A stretch of 64,000 nucleotides of DNA from Mucilaginibacter mallensis. Its GTDB lineage: Bacteria; Bacteroidota; Bacteroidia; Sphingobacteriales; Sphingobacteriaceae. Numbering within the stretch: the stretch's first letter is position 1; each line of letters opens with the position of its first letter. The translations under genes and the position numbers were made by a program. Under the pieces are notes generated by a model. It did not search any database. It saw only the letters and a list, made by a program, of their open reading frames with translations, and was not told the origin of the DNA. Below are positions 42,310-51,144 of this stretch, piece after piece. The DNA lies in the NCBI RefSeq assembly GCF_900105165.1, contig NZ_LT629740.1, forward strand, positions 5,518,001 through 5,582,000, written 5' to 3'.

Positions 42310-43272
42310 TTAAAACAACTGTTCAATAATATCATCAGTTGACAGGCCATCAGCCTCCGCGTGGTAGCTACGTACTATGCGGTGGCGCAATATGGGTTTT
42401 GCTACGGCACGTACATCCTCAATATCGGGCGAGTATTTACCATGTAAAACAGCATGGCATTTAGCGCCTAAAACTAAATATTGCGACGCACGCGGACCTG
42501 CTCCCCAGTTCAGCAGGCGCTTAACCTGCGGACCAGCAAACTCGCTGTTAGGGCGTGTTTTTGATGCCAGTTTTACAGCATATTCCAACACATTATCGGC
42601 GACAGGAATATTGCGTACCAATTGCTGAAAATAGATGATCTGCTCGGCGTTTAAAATATGTTTAACATCGGCCTTCGCTGTGCTGGTTGTATTTTTAACT
42701 ACCTGTAGCTCCTCTTTAAATGATGGGTAATCTAAAGATACATTAAACATAAAGCGGTCGAGTTGGGCCTCCGGTAATGGGTAGGTTCCCTCCTGCTCTA
42801 TGGGGTTTTGTGTAGCCAGTACAAAAAATGGTTTTGAAAGTTGATGCGTAACCCCTGCGGCAGTAACCGCTTTTTCCTGCATGGCTTCAAGCAGGGCGGC
42901 TTGTGTTTTGGGTGGTGTACGGTTTATTTCATCGGCCAGGATGATGTTTGAAAAAACCGGGCCGGGGATAAATTTAAAATTTCTGTCTTCGCCTAATATC
43001 TCAGACCCGATAATGTCCGAGGGCATCAGGTCGGGCGTGAATTGTATGCGTTTAAAATCCAGGTCGAGCACCTGTGCTACGGTTTGCACCAGCAAGGTTT
43101 TTGCCAGGCCAGGCACACCTACCAATAGGCAGTGCCCGTTGCTAAAAATAGATATGAGTACGTATTTAACAACTTCGTCCTGGCCTATAATAACCTTTCC
43201 TATCTCGGAACGTAATTGCTCATAGACCTTTTTTAAGGCATCAGCCGCTTCAACATCAGATCGGTGCTGCAT
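42310..43272 (-). CDS. MoxR family AAA+ ATPase
   Basis: The 320-residue AAA+ protein has Walker A GVPGLAKT (about residues 55-62), Walker B ILADEINRTPPKTQAALLEAMQE, sensor 1 FVLATQNPIEQEGTYPLPEAQLDRF and the C-terminal lid HGKYSPDIEDVRAVAKPILRHRIV. MoxR ATPases chaperone partner VWA or metal-containing complexes. No VWA or DUF58 partner is adjacent in this window, so the client is not known. It starts 6 bp after the PPIase gene stop, on the same strand. Confidence 0.94.
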   Translation of the reverse strand: MQHRSDVEAADALKKVYEQLRSEIGKVIIGQDEVVKYVLISIFSNGHCLLVGVPGLAKTLLVQTVAQVLDLDFKRIQFTPDLMPSDIIGSEILGEDRNFKFIPGPVFSNIILADEINRTPPKTQAALLEAMQEKAVTAAGVTHQLSKPFFVLATQNPIEQEGTYPLPEAQLDRFMFNVSLDYPSFKEELQVVKNTTSTAKADVKHILNAEQIIYFQQLVRNIPVADNVLEYAVKLASKTRPNSEFAGPQVKRLLNWGAGPRASQYLVLGAKCHAVLHGKYSPDIEDVRAVAKPILRHRIVRSYHAEADGLSTDDIIEQLF

Positions 43273-43278
43273 TCTAAA

Positions 43279-44694
43279 TTATTTTACGTCGGCTGTTACT
43301 AACGCTGGTGTTGCCCATCCCTTTACCTGAGGACAGCTCTGGTATTCAGGATCTATTTTAATAAAGGTTTCTTTTCTTCTTTTTTCAAACCACTCGCTTA
43401 TGGTGCGGTTTATCTTATCGTTATAAGCCGCATCCTTTATTTTAGGGAAATCCTGCGCAAGGTTAGCTTTGTGCGCATCGGTAACAGATTTAAGGTATAA
43501 GATCTTATAAGTTTTTTTACCATCCTGACCGGTGAATATTTGCGGTTGCGATATCTCACCTATCTTCATGGTATCAATTACAAGGGCAACTTGCGGGTCA
43601 AGCTTATCACTTGGTATAAAGGTGCTCCTATTCTGCACATTCTCGGCGTTCAGCATCATACCCCCATTGTATTTGGTGTCTTTATTATCAGAATAATAGG
43701 CCGCCGCACTTGAAAAGTTTATCAATTTATTTTTAACCATCAGGTTATAAATACTATCGGCCCGGGCTTTTGAGCGTATTAAACTTGCACTGGTAACTGC
43801 AGGTATAACCAAAATGTGGCGCACGTGCACCTGCTCTCCCCTGCGTTCAATTACCTGCAAAAAGTGAAAGCCATAATCAGTTTCAAATACAGGCGAAATC
43901 TCACCGGCCTTTAATTTAAACGCCCATGCCGTAAACTCTTTTACAAAGGTATTTCTATCAGCAAAGCCCACATCGCCACCTTCAGCCGCCGAAACCGGAT
44001 CCTGTGAATACAGGCGGGCCAGCGTACCAAAATCCTCACCATTTTTTACACGGTTGCGCAAATCTTCAGCTTTTTGTTTGTAGGCTTGTTTTTCTTCCTT
44101 GGTTAATTTTGGCTGAAATACTATTTCACCTACTTCAACCTCTTTGTTAAAGGTTGGCAAGCTGTCTTTGGGCATAGCATTAAAATATTTTTCAACATCT
44201 TCAGGGGTTACATTCAGCTTGTCGGTAATTTTTTGCTTCATTTTATCAGCAACCATACCTTCACGTATGTCCGGGCGAACCTCGTCTTTGTACTGTATTA
44301 CGGAGCGGCCTAAAAACTGCTCCAGCTTATCCTGGCCACCGGCGCGTTGCTCCATGGTACGCATTCTGCGGTCAACTTCGTTATCTACTTCGTCGTCCTT
44401 AACGTCAATACTATCGATGATTGCCTGTTGGGCCAATATTTTTTGGGATATAAGCCCCTGTATGATCTGGCATTTAACAGCAGGATTTGGCGCGCCACCC
44501 TGTGCAAGGTAGTTGGCGTATGATAATTCAATATCAGATTGCAAAATAATACTGTTGCCCACCACCCCGGCTATTTTATCGAGTGTATGCCTTGGCATAT
44601 TGGCCATTGCTGCTGAATCAGTTGTATGTTGCTGCGCGCTGGCAACTGATATGGTTAAAAAAATGCTTAAAATGGCTATCCCAAACTTTCTCAT
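43279..44694 (-). CDS. Periplasmic peptidyl-prolyl cis-trans isomerase, SurA-like
   Basis: The 471-residue protein has a signal peptide (ending SVASA), an N-terminal chaperone domain (ISQKILAQQAII and a helical region, about residues 40-160) and two parvulin domains: EVGEIVFQP with AEGGDVGFADRNTFVKEF and FETDYGFHFLQVIERR (about 180-280), and QVHVRHILVIP with NGGMMLNAENV (about 285-400). SurA-like PPIases assist outer-membrane protein folding. Its closeness to OstA-like and carboxy-terminal protease genes fits an envelope cluster. Confidence 0.9.
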   Translation of the reverse strand: MRKFGIAILSIFLTISVASAQQHTTDSAAMANMPRHTLDKIAGVVGNSIILQSDIELSYANYLAQGGAPNPAVKCQIIQGLISQKILAQQAIIDSIDVKDDEVDNEVDRRMRTMEQRAGGQDKLEQFLGRSVIQYKDEVRPDIREGMVADKMKQKITDKLNVTPEDVEKYFNAMPKDSLPTFNKEVEVGEIVFQPKLTKEEKQAYKQKAEDLRNRVKNGEDFGTLARLYSQDPVSAAEGGDVGFADRNTFVKEFTAWAFKLKAGEISPVFETDYGFHFLQVIERRGEQVHVRHILVIPAVTSASLIRSKARADSIYNLMVKNKLINFSSAAAYYSDNKDTKYNGGMMLNAENVQNRSTFIPSDKLDPQVALVIDTMKIGEISQPQIFTGQDGKKTYKILYLKSVTDAHKANLAQDFPKIKDAAYNDKINRTISEWFEKRRKETFIKIDPEYQSCPQVKGWATPALVTADVK

Positions 44695-44871
44695 GTACTG
44701 TTTTTATACTAAATATAAGCGCGGATTTATCCGCTAAAAAAATCAAATTTCGGTAAAATTTATTAATTATAAGGTGCTTAAATAATTATGTGAAAATGGG
44801 CCACCTATAATTATGCGAATATGCCGATAAAGCCTCAAACTGTTTAACTACTTTTGTTAAAATTTGTTAAA

Positions 44872-45435
44872 GTGAACATAGAGAACCCCGCTGCACTGCA
44901 TTTTATTATGCAGGACGACCTGTTTTTTTTAAATTCAGATAAAAACCTGTACAACAACAAGGTAGTTGCTGATGAAGTGCCCGTTGCCCAGGCGGTAAGT
45001 GTTCCGCCAGTTGCGATTGCCCCGGTTGTTGAAATTGCTGCGAGTGAAAAGCCTGTTGAGTTTAAATATCATGGCAAAAACAACAAGAATTTTTTGGTGC
45101 TGGTGCATTATCCCGCCCTGGAATTTATACATGAAACGCATTTAATCGCGCTGGATAATATACTGAAACGCAAAGGTTTTGAGCTTCAGGATGTGGCCAT
45201 ATTCAATATCGCCAAATATGATGCAGTTAACCTTGAAACCCTGACAACTTATTTTAAGCCACAAAAAATGCTGATACTGGGTAAAAGCGCATTACCGCAG
45301 GGGATAGTGCCGCTCGCGCTTAATGTGCCGCAGCAGGTAGCAGGCTTTGCCGCATTATACAGCTTTAGCTTTGATGAAATGATGGATAATAACGATTATA
45401 AAAAGGCTTTTTGGGAACAGATGAAGGGGTTGTAA
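44872..45435 (+). CDS. Hypothetical protein (188 aa)
   Basis: The likely start is GTG 44872 (MNIENPAALHFIMQDDLFFL); TTG 44854 and ATG 44908 (MQDDLFFLNSDKN) are alternatives. The N-terminal part is loose and Val/Pro rich (VAQAVSVPPVAIAPVVEIA); residues about 75-185 look folded (NFLVLVHYPALEFIHETHLIALDNILKRKGF, then a Rossmann-like KMLILGKSALPQGIVPLAL). I cannot name it. It precedes rdgB by about 145 bp. Confidence 0.65.
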   Translation: MNIENPAALHFIMQDDLFFLNSDKNLYNNKVVADEVPVAQAVSVPPVAIAPVVEIAASEKPVEFKYHGKNNKNFLVLVHYPALEFIHETHLIALDNILKRKGFELQDVAIFNIAKYDAVNLETLTTYFKPQKMLILGKSALPQGIVPLALNVPQQVAGFAALYSFSFDEMMDNNDYKKAFWEQMKGL

Positions 45436-45581
45436 GCACGGTAAGTTTTTTCGCGCTCCGTTGACTCACCCTGACTACGCTTTGCTGGTCGACCCTCTCT
45501 GCAGCTTTCGGCAAAGAGGGTGAGGAAAATATAAATTTCTTGTCCTGATTCCTGACTCTTAATTCTTGACTCTTCTATAAC

Positions 45582-46160
45582 ATGCAACAATTAGTTTTCG
45601 CCACAAATAACGCGCATAAGCTGGAAGAAGTAGCCGATAAGGTAGCCGGCAAAGTTAAACTGCTTAGTTTAAATGATATTGGCTGCCATGATGATATTGC
45701 TGAAACTGGTACTACCTTTCAGGCTAATGCATCTATAAAAAGCTATTACATCTACCAAAAATATAACCTGAATTGCTTTGGGGATGATAGCGGACTGGAA
45801 ATAGACGCTTTAAACGGTGAGCCGGGTGTATATTCGGCACGATATGCGGGCGAGCATGGCAACCACCAGGCTAATATGGATAAAGTACTGGAAAAATTGA
45901 AAGATAAAACCGACCGTTCAGCAAGTTTCCGCACCGTGATATCATTGATTTGGGAGGATAAGGAATATTTTTTTGAAGGAACAGTAAACGGCACCATCCG
46001 CCATGAACTCAGCGGAGCTGCAGGCTTTGGTTATGATCCGATTTTTCAACCCGATGGTTATGATATAACTTTTGCCGAAATGAGTATGGTAGAGAAAAAT
46101 AGCATCAGTCACCGTGCAATAGCTGTTGGGAAGTTGATTGAGTTTTTGCAGGGAGTATAA
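45582..46160 (+). CDS. rdgB: XTP/dITP (non-canonical purine NTP) pyrophosphatase
   Basis: RdgB/HAM1-type enzymes hydrolyse dITP and XTP to clean the nucleotide pool. The N-terminal FATNNAHKLEEV, then TGTTFQANASIKSYY, CFGDDSGLEIDALNGEPGVYSARYAG and GFGYDPIFQP and MSMVEKNSISHRAIA are all family blocks. Length 192 is normal. The upstream 145 bp contains repeat-like sequence (a CCCTCTCTGC hairpin and family E words at 45545-45575). Confidence 0.95.
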   Translation: MQQLVFATNNAHKLEEVADKVAGKVKLLSLNDIGCHDDIAETGTTFQANASIKSYYIYQKYNLNCFGDDSGLEIDALNGEPGVYSARYAGEHGNHQANMDKVLEKLKDKTDRSASFRTVISLIWEDKEYFFEGTVNGTIRHELSGAAGFGYDPIFQPDGYDITFAEMSMVEKNSISHRAIAVGKLIEFLQGV

Positions 46161-46181
46161 TTTTTCATTCACCCCTACATC

Positions 46182-46269
46182 ATGTCATTGCGAGCGATAG
46201 CGTGGCAACCTCGTCGCATGTATATTGAACGCGACGAGGTTGCTTCGTCGTTCCTCCTCGCAATGACAT
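46182..46269. repeat. 88-bp hairpin repeat, family B copy 1
   Basis: ATGTCATTGCGAGCGATAGC at the left pairs with TCCTCGCAATGACAT at the right; inner GGCAACCTCGTCGC pairs with GCGACGAGGTTGC. It lies between the convergent rdgB and OstA-like genes, so could terminate both. Confidence 0.92.
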
Positions 46270-46276
46270 CTATTTA

Positions 46277-48781
46277 TTATGGCTTCACACCTATACTATC
46301 CTTTTTAGTTTGCACAGCCGGACTCAATACCGGAGGTGCTTTAGCTTTTGTTGTATCCTTACCAGCACCTATAGCTGGTTTAACAGCAGGGCTTGTTGTT
46401 TTTGCAGTATCTCTCCCCGCATTTATCGCAGGCGCTTTTAAGGTAGTATCCTGTGCTGCTTTTATACCGGCTGGTTTACCAGGCGGAGTTGTAATTTTAC
46501 CCGGAGGTTTACCATTTATCTTTTTAGGGCCGGTTAAACCGCCTCCGGGTTTGGGTTTAACCGTGGTAGTGTCTGACTTATGGTTATAGGATGGCAGGAT
46601 AGATTCTTTAGATACCGGCCTGTCTTTAGGTTTCCAAAGAAAGCCTTTCAATATTTTTTCATCCTCCTTTACTACGTGGATAGGGATATACCTGTTCTCG
46701 GGCTTGGTGATAAAGCCCAGGTCGGTTACCTCGTTGTTTTTCATATACACCCATAGCCTGCTACTGAATGAGCGCTGCATATCGGTTATTTGCTTAGTTG
46801 TGCTATCGCGCACAAAATATATGGTTTCGGCATTGCCATCAACATATACCCGGCTCAGCTTGCTGTTTTTGAAAAAGGCCCGCATTTTTTTACCCCCAAC
46901 CTGGTTAAAGTGGCTGGAATCCTCTTTTTCCACATTCACAATAAATGCGTTGGGGAACATGTCCATTTTGTCGATCTTTTTATTCTTCAATTGCAGGTAA
47001 ACCGTATCGCCCGACAGCTGCGAGCCCTCGGCCCAAATCATCGGCTTCACATAACATCGTATAGTTGAATCGCTGTTACTGTAAAAAATGGAATCAGCTA
47101 CAGCCTGGAGGTCCGATTTAAATATTTTGGCCTTATGAAAAGCCTTTATAATACGTATGCGCGCCGTATCACTCAGCACAATATTTGGGGTATAAAATGT
47201 TGAATCGGGCTTGACGTTCTTTTTAGGCTTAGATGATACAATGGTGCTTTTCTTTTTTACGGGCTTTGGCTTTGGTGGCCCAAAATAATCACGGCGATAA
47301 TAGCTGGTATCTTTTGGCAGCCGGGGTACTACAAGCGTAATGGTTTTCGGGGCCACTTTATATATTATATGCTCAATTTTTACCTTTGAGGTATCTACTA
47401 TATGCGATATGCTGTCCTGCCTTTTTAGCTCCCGCTGTTCTTTAAATGTTACTATTTGCGTTTCTATCGTATCTGCCGACATATAAACAGAGTCGGTTTT
47501 TACCTTTGTTTTTTTAGGGGCGATAGGTTTGCCGGACACAATGCTGTTGGTATCTGGCTTTGCCCCTTTAATGATAGTGTTTACCTTGCCCTGTGTGCCT
47601 TTGTCAATACTTTTGATTTGGTTTGCTGCCAGTTTCTTTAAGGAATCCGTCGTCGGTAGTTTTCTGCTGAAGGAATCAATAATCGGCATAGTCAACTTCC
47701 CTTTCAGCGTGTCTATCTTCTTGATCTGTGCCGCAGATGGATTCATAATAGGCAGCGTGCCCATGCTTAATGGCCCCTGTTTTTGCGTGCTAACACTGCC
47801 TTTTTTGCCTTGCGCGGCGGCTGCCTTTGCAAGCGAGTCTGTTTGAGCCTTTGTGAGTAATGGTTTTTTGGGAGTGTCACGCTTTTTTGTGGTGTCATCT
47901 TCTTCGGTAACCATAATAATGTAAGGGTCGCGGGTAACAATGGCCAGGTCGTTCTTTTTAAAATAAGTACCCAGGCCCCCTTTTATGGTTACTTTCTGCT
48001 CTTCATCATTAAAAGTAACATGCTTAACTGCCCGGCCATAGCCCACTAGCCGGTCATAAAACAAGGTGTCGCCAATTAATGTTTTGGTGCCTTGTTTGTA
48101 TAAATTCTTTTTGATGAAATTGGCCTGTTCGGTCTTGGTGTCATAAGTGCCATTTTCGGTAAGCAGGGTATCCTTATCCTTAGTGCCATATATCCGGGTG
48201 GGCCCGTAAAAGTAATTGATCTTTGATTGTGAGTTGTACCGCATGGTATCGGTATAAATGAGCGCGTCGGTAGTTTTGCCTACCACATCGTACCTGAAAT
48301 AAGCATCGTGCGAAAAAGAGAAATAGTAACCATTTTTACTGGTAAGCGTATTGGTTTTGCTCACCAGCTTACCGCCATCGGTATAAGTGCCTATGCGGGT
48401 GGCGGTATTATAATTAAAGTGGTTGGTAGTTAAAGTGGCATCTTTATCAACCATTACTACATTGTCGGTTAATACGGCTATTTTGGTATTACCATCATAG
48501 TTAAGCTTATCGGAGTAAATGTTAAGCGTATCGCCCTGGTTTATATTTACGTGGCCAAAGGCTTCAAAAGCATTTGCCGAGGGGTAAAAATAGGCACTGT
48601 CCGACCGCATAATGGAGAAATCCTGTTTCCATACGCCATCGTATACCTTAATAATGTCCACGCCATTGCGTTTATCACCGTGGCTCCGGGTTGATGAAAT
48701 CAGGTTCACTTTTGATTTTTTTTGGCAAAAAGCAGTAGCCGTAATCAGCAGTAATACAAAACTTATGACATATTTACTCAC
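46277..48781 (-). CDS. OstA-like (LptA/LptD N-domain type) envelope protein
   Basis: The start is a GTG at 48781 giving signal MSKYVISFVLLLITATAFC. Residues about 20-290 contain beta-jellyroll repeats (DYNGNTKIAVLTDNVVMVDKD, LTTNHFNYNTATRIGTYTDGGKLV, TLTSKNGYYFS) of the LptA/OstA family, expected to bind LPS in transit across the periplasm. The middle (about 300-520) is Lys/Thr/Ala-rich linker; a second beta-rich part (about 545-690) follows; the last 130 residues are Pro/Lys low complexity. At 834 residues it is longer than LptA. Confidence 0.85.
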   Translation of the reverse strand: MSKYVISFVLLLITATAFCQKKSKVNLISSTRSHGDKRNGVDIIKVYDGVWKQDFSIMRSDSAYFYPSANAFEAFGHVNINQGDTLNIYSDKLNYDGNTKIAVLTDNVVMVDKDATLTTNHFNYNTATRIGTYTDGGKLVSKTNTLTSKNGYYFSFSHDAYFRYDVVGKTTDALIYTDTMRYNSQSKINYFYGPTRIYGTKDKDTLLTENGTYDTKTEQANFIKKNLYKQGTKTLIGDTLFYDRLVGYGRAVKHVTFNDEEQKVTIKGGLGTYFKKNDLAIVTRDPYIIMVTEEDDTTKKRDTPKKPLLTKAQTDSLAKAAAAQGKKGSVSTQKQGPLSMGTLPIMNPSAAQIKKIDTLKGKLTMPIIDSFSRKLPTTDSLKKLAANQIKSIDKGTQGKVNTIIKGAKPDTNSIVSGKPIAPKKTKVKTDSVYMSADTIETQIVTFKEQRELKRQDSISHIVDTSKVKIEHIIYKVAPKTITLVVPRLPKDTSYYRRDYFGPPKPKPVKKKSTIVSSKPKKNVKPDSTFYTPNIVLSDTARIRIIKAFHKAKIFKSDLQAVADSIFYSNSDSTIRCYVKPMIWAEGSQLSGDTVYLQLKNKKIDKMDMFPNAFIVNVEKEDSSHFNQVGGKKMRAFFKNSKLSRVYVDGNAETIYFVRDSTTKQITDMQRSFSSRLWVYMKNNEVTDLGFITKPENRYIPIHVVKEDEKILKGFLWKPKDRPVSKESILPSYNHKSDTTTVKPKPGGGLTGPKKINGKPPGKITTPPGKPAGIKAAQDTTLKAPAINAGRDTAKTTSPAVKPAIGAGKDTTKAKAPPVLSPAVQTKKDSIGVKP

Positions 48782-48786
48782 AATGG

Positions 48787-48794
48787 CAAAATTA
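48787..48794 (-). promoter_or_regulatory. TAnnTTTG -7 element for the OstA-like gene (minus strand)
   Basis: TAATTTTG on the minus strand ends 5 bp before the GTG start at 48781, supporting that non-ATG start and a near-leaderless mRNA. Confidence 0.5.
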
Positions 48795-48820
48795 GTTTTT
48801 TGTTGGGGTTATTAAATTAA

Positions 48821-48828
48821 TAATTTTG
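48821..48828 (+). promoter_or_regulatory. TAnnTTTG -7 element for tilS
   Basis: TAATTTTG ends 4 bp before the tilS ATG at 48833, with TTTTG 18 bp upstream as a possible -33. It is divergent from the OstA-like promoter 27 bp away. Confidence 0.55.
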
Positions 48829-48832
48829 ATGA

Positions 48833-50167
48833 ATGCTGCCGGTTAAACAATTTACGGAATTTATTGAAAAAAACAGCTTGTTTACGCCCGGCAATAAAGT
48901 GCTGGCGGCAGTAAGCGGTGGTATGGATTCTGTTGTAATGGCCCACCTGTTAAAAGCGGCCGGGTATAATTTTAGCATAGCTCATTGTAATTTTCAGCTA
49001 AGGGACGATGAAGCCATTGCCGACCAGGAGTTTTCCCATCAGCTGGCCCAGCAATTTCGGGTTCAGTTTCATACTATTAATTTTGATACATCAGCCTACG
49101 CTGCCGAGCATAAAATATCCATCCAAATGGCGGCACGTGATCTCAGGTATCAATGGTTCGATCAGATAAGGCAGCAGCATAGCTATGATGTTATCGCGCT
49201 TGCGCATCACCAAAACGATGCGATTGAAACAATATTGTTAAACCTTACCCGGGGCACCGGCATTGCTGGCCTGCATGGTATTTTACCTAAGAATGGCAGC
49301 CTGGTGCGCCCGCTGCTTTTTTTAAATCGGGATGATATACAGGTAATTGTACAGCAGGGGCATTTAAAATATGTAGAGGATAGCTCAAACGCATCTGTTA
49401 AATATGCACGTAATAAACTCAGGCACGAGGTTATTCCCAAACTAAAGGAACTGAACCCGGCTTTGGAAAGCACCTTTGAGAATAACCTGCAGCATTTTAG
49501 GGACATGGAAACCCTGCTGGAGCTGCGCCTGGTGGAGTTACGGCAGGATCTACTGATTGAGCAGGGCTATGAGATCCATTTATCCATATCGGCAGTAAAG
49601 AAACTAAACCCCAAACGACTGCTGCTTTTTAAGCTTTTGCAGGAATATGGGTTTAATGAAACCGCTATTGATGATTTGATTTCCGTATTGGATAAACACT
49701 CCGGGCGGGTTTTTGAAAGCAGTAATTTTAAGCTGATCCTCGACCGGGAAAACATCATCCTGGTTAAAAAAACGATGCATCAACATGCAGCAATACAAAT
49801 AGCTGAGGGTGAACATGGGGTAGATTATGGCGGTTATAAAGTTACGCTGCTGCATGATGATAGTCCGCTGATTATAAAAGATAACCCATTAGCGGTGGCT
49901 ATTGATACTGATTTGCTGATATATCCGTTAACTATACGCCCCTGGCAGCAAAGCGACTATTTTTACCCGCTGGGGATGAAAACACGCAAGAAGTTGAGCG
50001 ACTTTTTCATCCAGCAAAAAATACCCCTGCATGAAAAAAGCGGGATACCTTTACTGGTAAACGGCAACGGCGATATTATGTGGATAGGCGGCCACCGGCT
50101 TAATGAACGTTATAAAGTAAGTGATAACACTAAAAAAGTTACTATATTCGAACTGATAAAAATTTGA
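48833..50167 (+). CDS. tilS: tRNA(Ile)-lysidine synthase
   Basis: TilS modifies C34 of tRNA-Ile(CAU). The PP-loop is AAVSGGMDSVVMAHL (residues about 25-39) and the substrate-binding AHHQNDAIETILLNLTRGTG and LVRPLLFLNRDDI follow. The C-terminal domains (about 250-440) include LTIRPWQQSDYFYPLGMKTRKKLSDFFI. Length 444 is normal for the long form. Confidence 0.95.
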   Translation: MLPVKQFTEFIEKNSLFTPGNKVLAAVSGGMDSVVMAHLLKAAGYNFSIAHCNFQLRDDEAIADQEFSHQLAQQFRVQFHTINFDTSAYAAEHKISIQMAARDLRYQWFDQIRQQHSYDVIALAHHQNDAIETILLNLTRGTGIAGLHGILPKNGSLVRPLLFLNRDDIQVIVQQGHLKYVEDSSNASVKYARNKLRHEVIPKLKELNPALESTFENNLQHFRDMETLLELRLVELRQDLLIEQGYEIHLSISAVKKLNPKRLLLFKLLQEYGFNETAIDDLISVLDKHSGRVFESSNFKLILDRENIILVKKTMHQHAAIQIAEGEHGVDYGGYKVTLLHDDSPLIIKDNPLAVAIDTDLLIYPLTIRPWQQSDYFYPLGMKTRKKLSDFFIQQKIPLHEKSGIPLLVNGNGDIMWIGGHRLNERYKVSDNTKKVTIFELIKI

Positions 50168-50176
50168 AGATTCGTT

Positions 50177-50245
50177 GATTTGAGGATTTGAAAATTGCTT
50201 TACATTAGCAGGACTTTCATCTTCAGATCTTCAAATGCTCAAATC
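50177..50245. repeat. Inverted repeat with GATTTGAGGATTTGAA arms (family G)
   Basis: The arm 50177-50192 and the reverse complement at 50230-50245 match at 15 of 16. The arms are quasi-tandem GATTTGA words. It fills the gap between tilS and the next gene, ending about 12 bp before its ATG. Confidence 0.82.
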
Positions 50246-50257
50246 ATCAATATAAAA

Positions 50258-50737
50258 ATGGAGAAACCTGCCTTTATTGAAAAGCAATACCTTGGAAGGG
50301 AATTTATACCCATTACCATACGCCTGGTGATGGCCATGTTCTGCTTTGCAGCTTACTTTTTTACAGATATTGAGGAAAAAAATAATGACCTGCTGGTGAT
50401 TGTGGGGTTTGCTATTATCATCATCTCCATTATCATGGGTTTCCTGCTGCATTTCAGAACCAGGGTACAAAATAAGAGCATTATGCTTGATGGCTTGTGG
50501 ACAACCCGCCTGGTGAAAATTGACCTTAACAGCATTGTAAAGGTTGAAAAAGGTGAATATAGCCGCTACCTATTTAATAACCCCGTTTACAACCTGCATA
50601 CAAAGGGGACCATCCGCTTTTATACCAGCGGTAAGGAATCAATCCACCTTACTGATCGTGATGGGTTGGTTTATATCATTGGCTCCCAGCATCCTAATGA
50701 ATTTTTGAGAGCCATACAGGCCGAAATGAAGAAATAA
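50258..50737 (+). CDS. Membrane protein with PH-like domain (hypothetical)
   Basis: ATG 50258 gives MEKPAFIEKQYLGREF followed by two membrane helices (about residues 18-68). Residues about 75-155 contain MLDGLWTTRLVKIDLNSIVKVEKGEYSRY and TIRFYTSGKESIHLTDRDGLVYIIGSQHPNEFLRAI, the layout of a bacterial PH-like domain after two transmembrane helices. The frame is open 21 codons further upstream but that part is repeat. Function unknown. Confidence 0.7.
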   Translation: MEKPAFIEKQYLGREFIPITIRLVMAMFCFAAYFFTDIEEKNNDLLVIVGFAIIIISIIMGFLLHFRTRVQNKSIMLDGLWTTRLVKIDLNSIVKVEKGEYSRYLFNNPVYNLHTKGTIRFYTSGKESIHLTDRDGLVYIIGSQHPNEFLRAIQAEMKK

Positions 50738-50838
50738 TTGTAGCTTTTACAGCTAAATCATACTTTCTGAAAAAAATATTAAAAAAAATAAATCCGTGTC
50801 CATATTTATCTCGTAGGTACTGTTTTAACCCCCCAATT

Positions 50839-51144
50839 ATGAACAGCGACAAGATGCATTTCAAGATAAAGGCTATTGCGGCCAATATCAGGAACAAGAG
50901 AGAACACAGGAACTACACACAGGAGTACCTTGCAGCAAAGTTGGACATCTCACAGAATGCTTACAGCAAAATTGAACTCGGTTACACAAAAATTACAGTG
51001 GAGCGTCTTTTTCAGATAGCTGATGTATTGGAGTATGATGTTACGGATCTTTTAAGCATAAAACCTGATAATTCATACTTCAAAGGCTGTTTAGCGACAA
51101 CAATAATATCTTTACAGGATATTATTGTAAGCTATGGATATTAA
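50839..51144 (+). CDS. XRE-family transcriptional regulator
   Basis: The 101-residue protein has a Cro/CI helix-turn-helix: KIKAIAANIRNKREHRNYTQEYLAAKLDISQNAYSKIELGYTKITVERLFQIADVLEYDVTDLL, residues about 8-70. The C-terminal 30 residues are short and could mediate dimerisation. It overlaps the HD gene by 11 bp (51134-51144), so the two are translated together; I infer that it regulates the pair. Confidence 0.88.
   Translation: MNSDKMHFKIKAIAANIRNKREHRNYTQEYLAAKLDISQNAYSKIELGYTKITVERLFQIADVLEYDVTDLLSIKPDNSYFKGCLATTIISLQDIIVSYGY

Noticed and set aside
46182..46589. 135-residue plus-strand frame over the OstA-like gene end
   Set aside because: Its beginning is a family B repeat and the rest is antisense to the Pro/Lys-rich tail of the OstA-like gene, which explains its Gly/Pro/Val composition.
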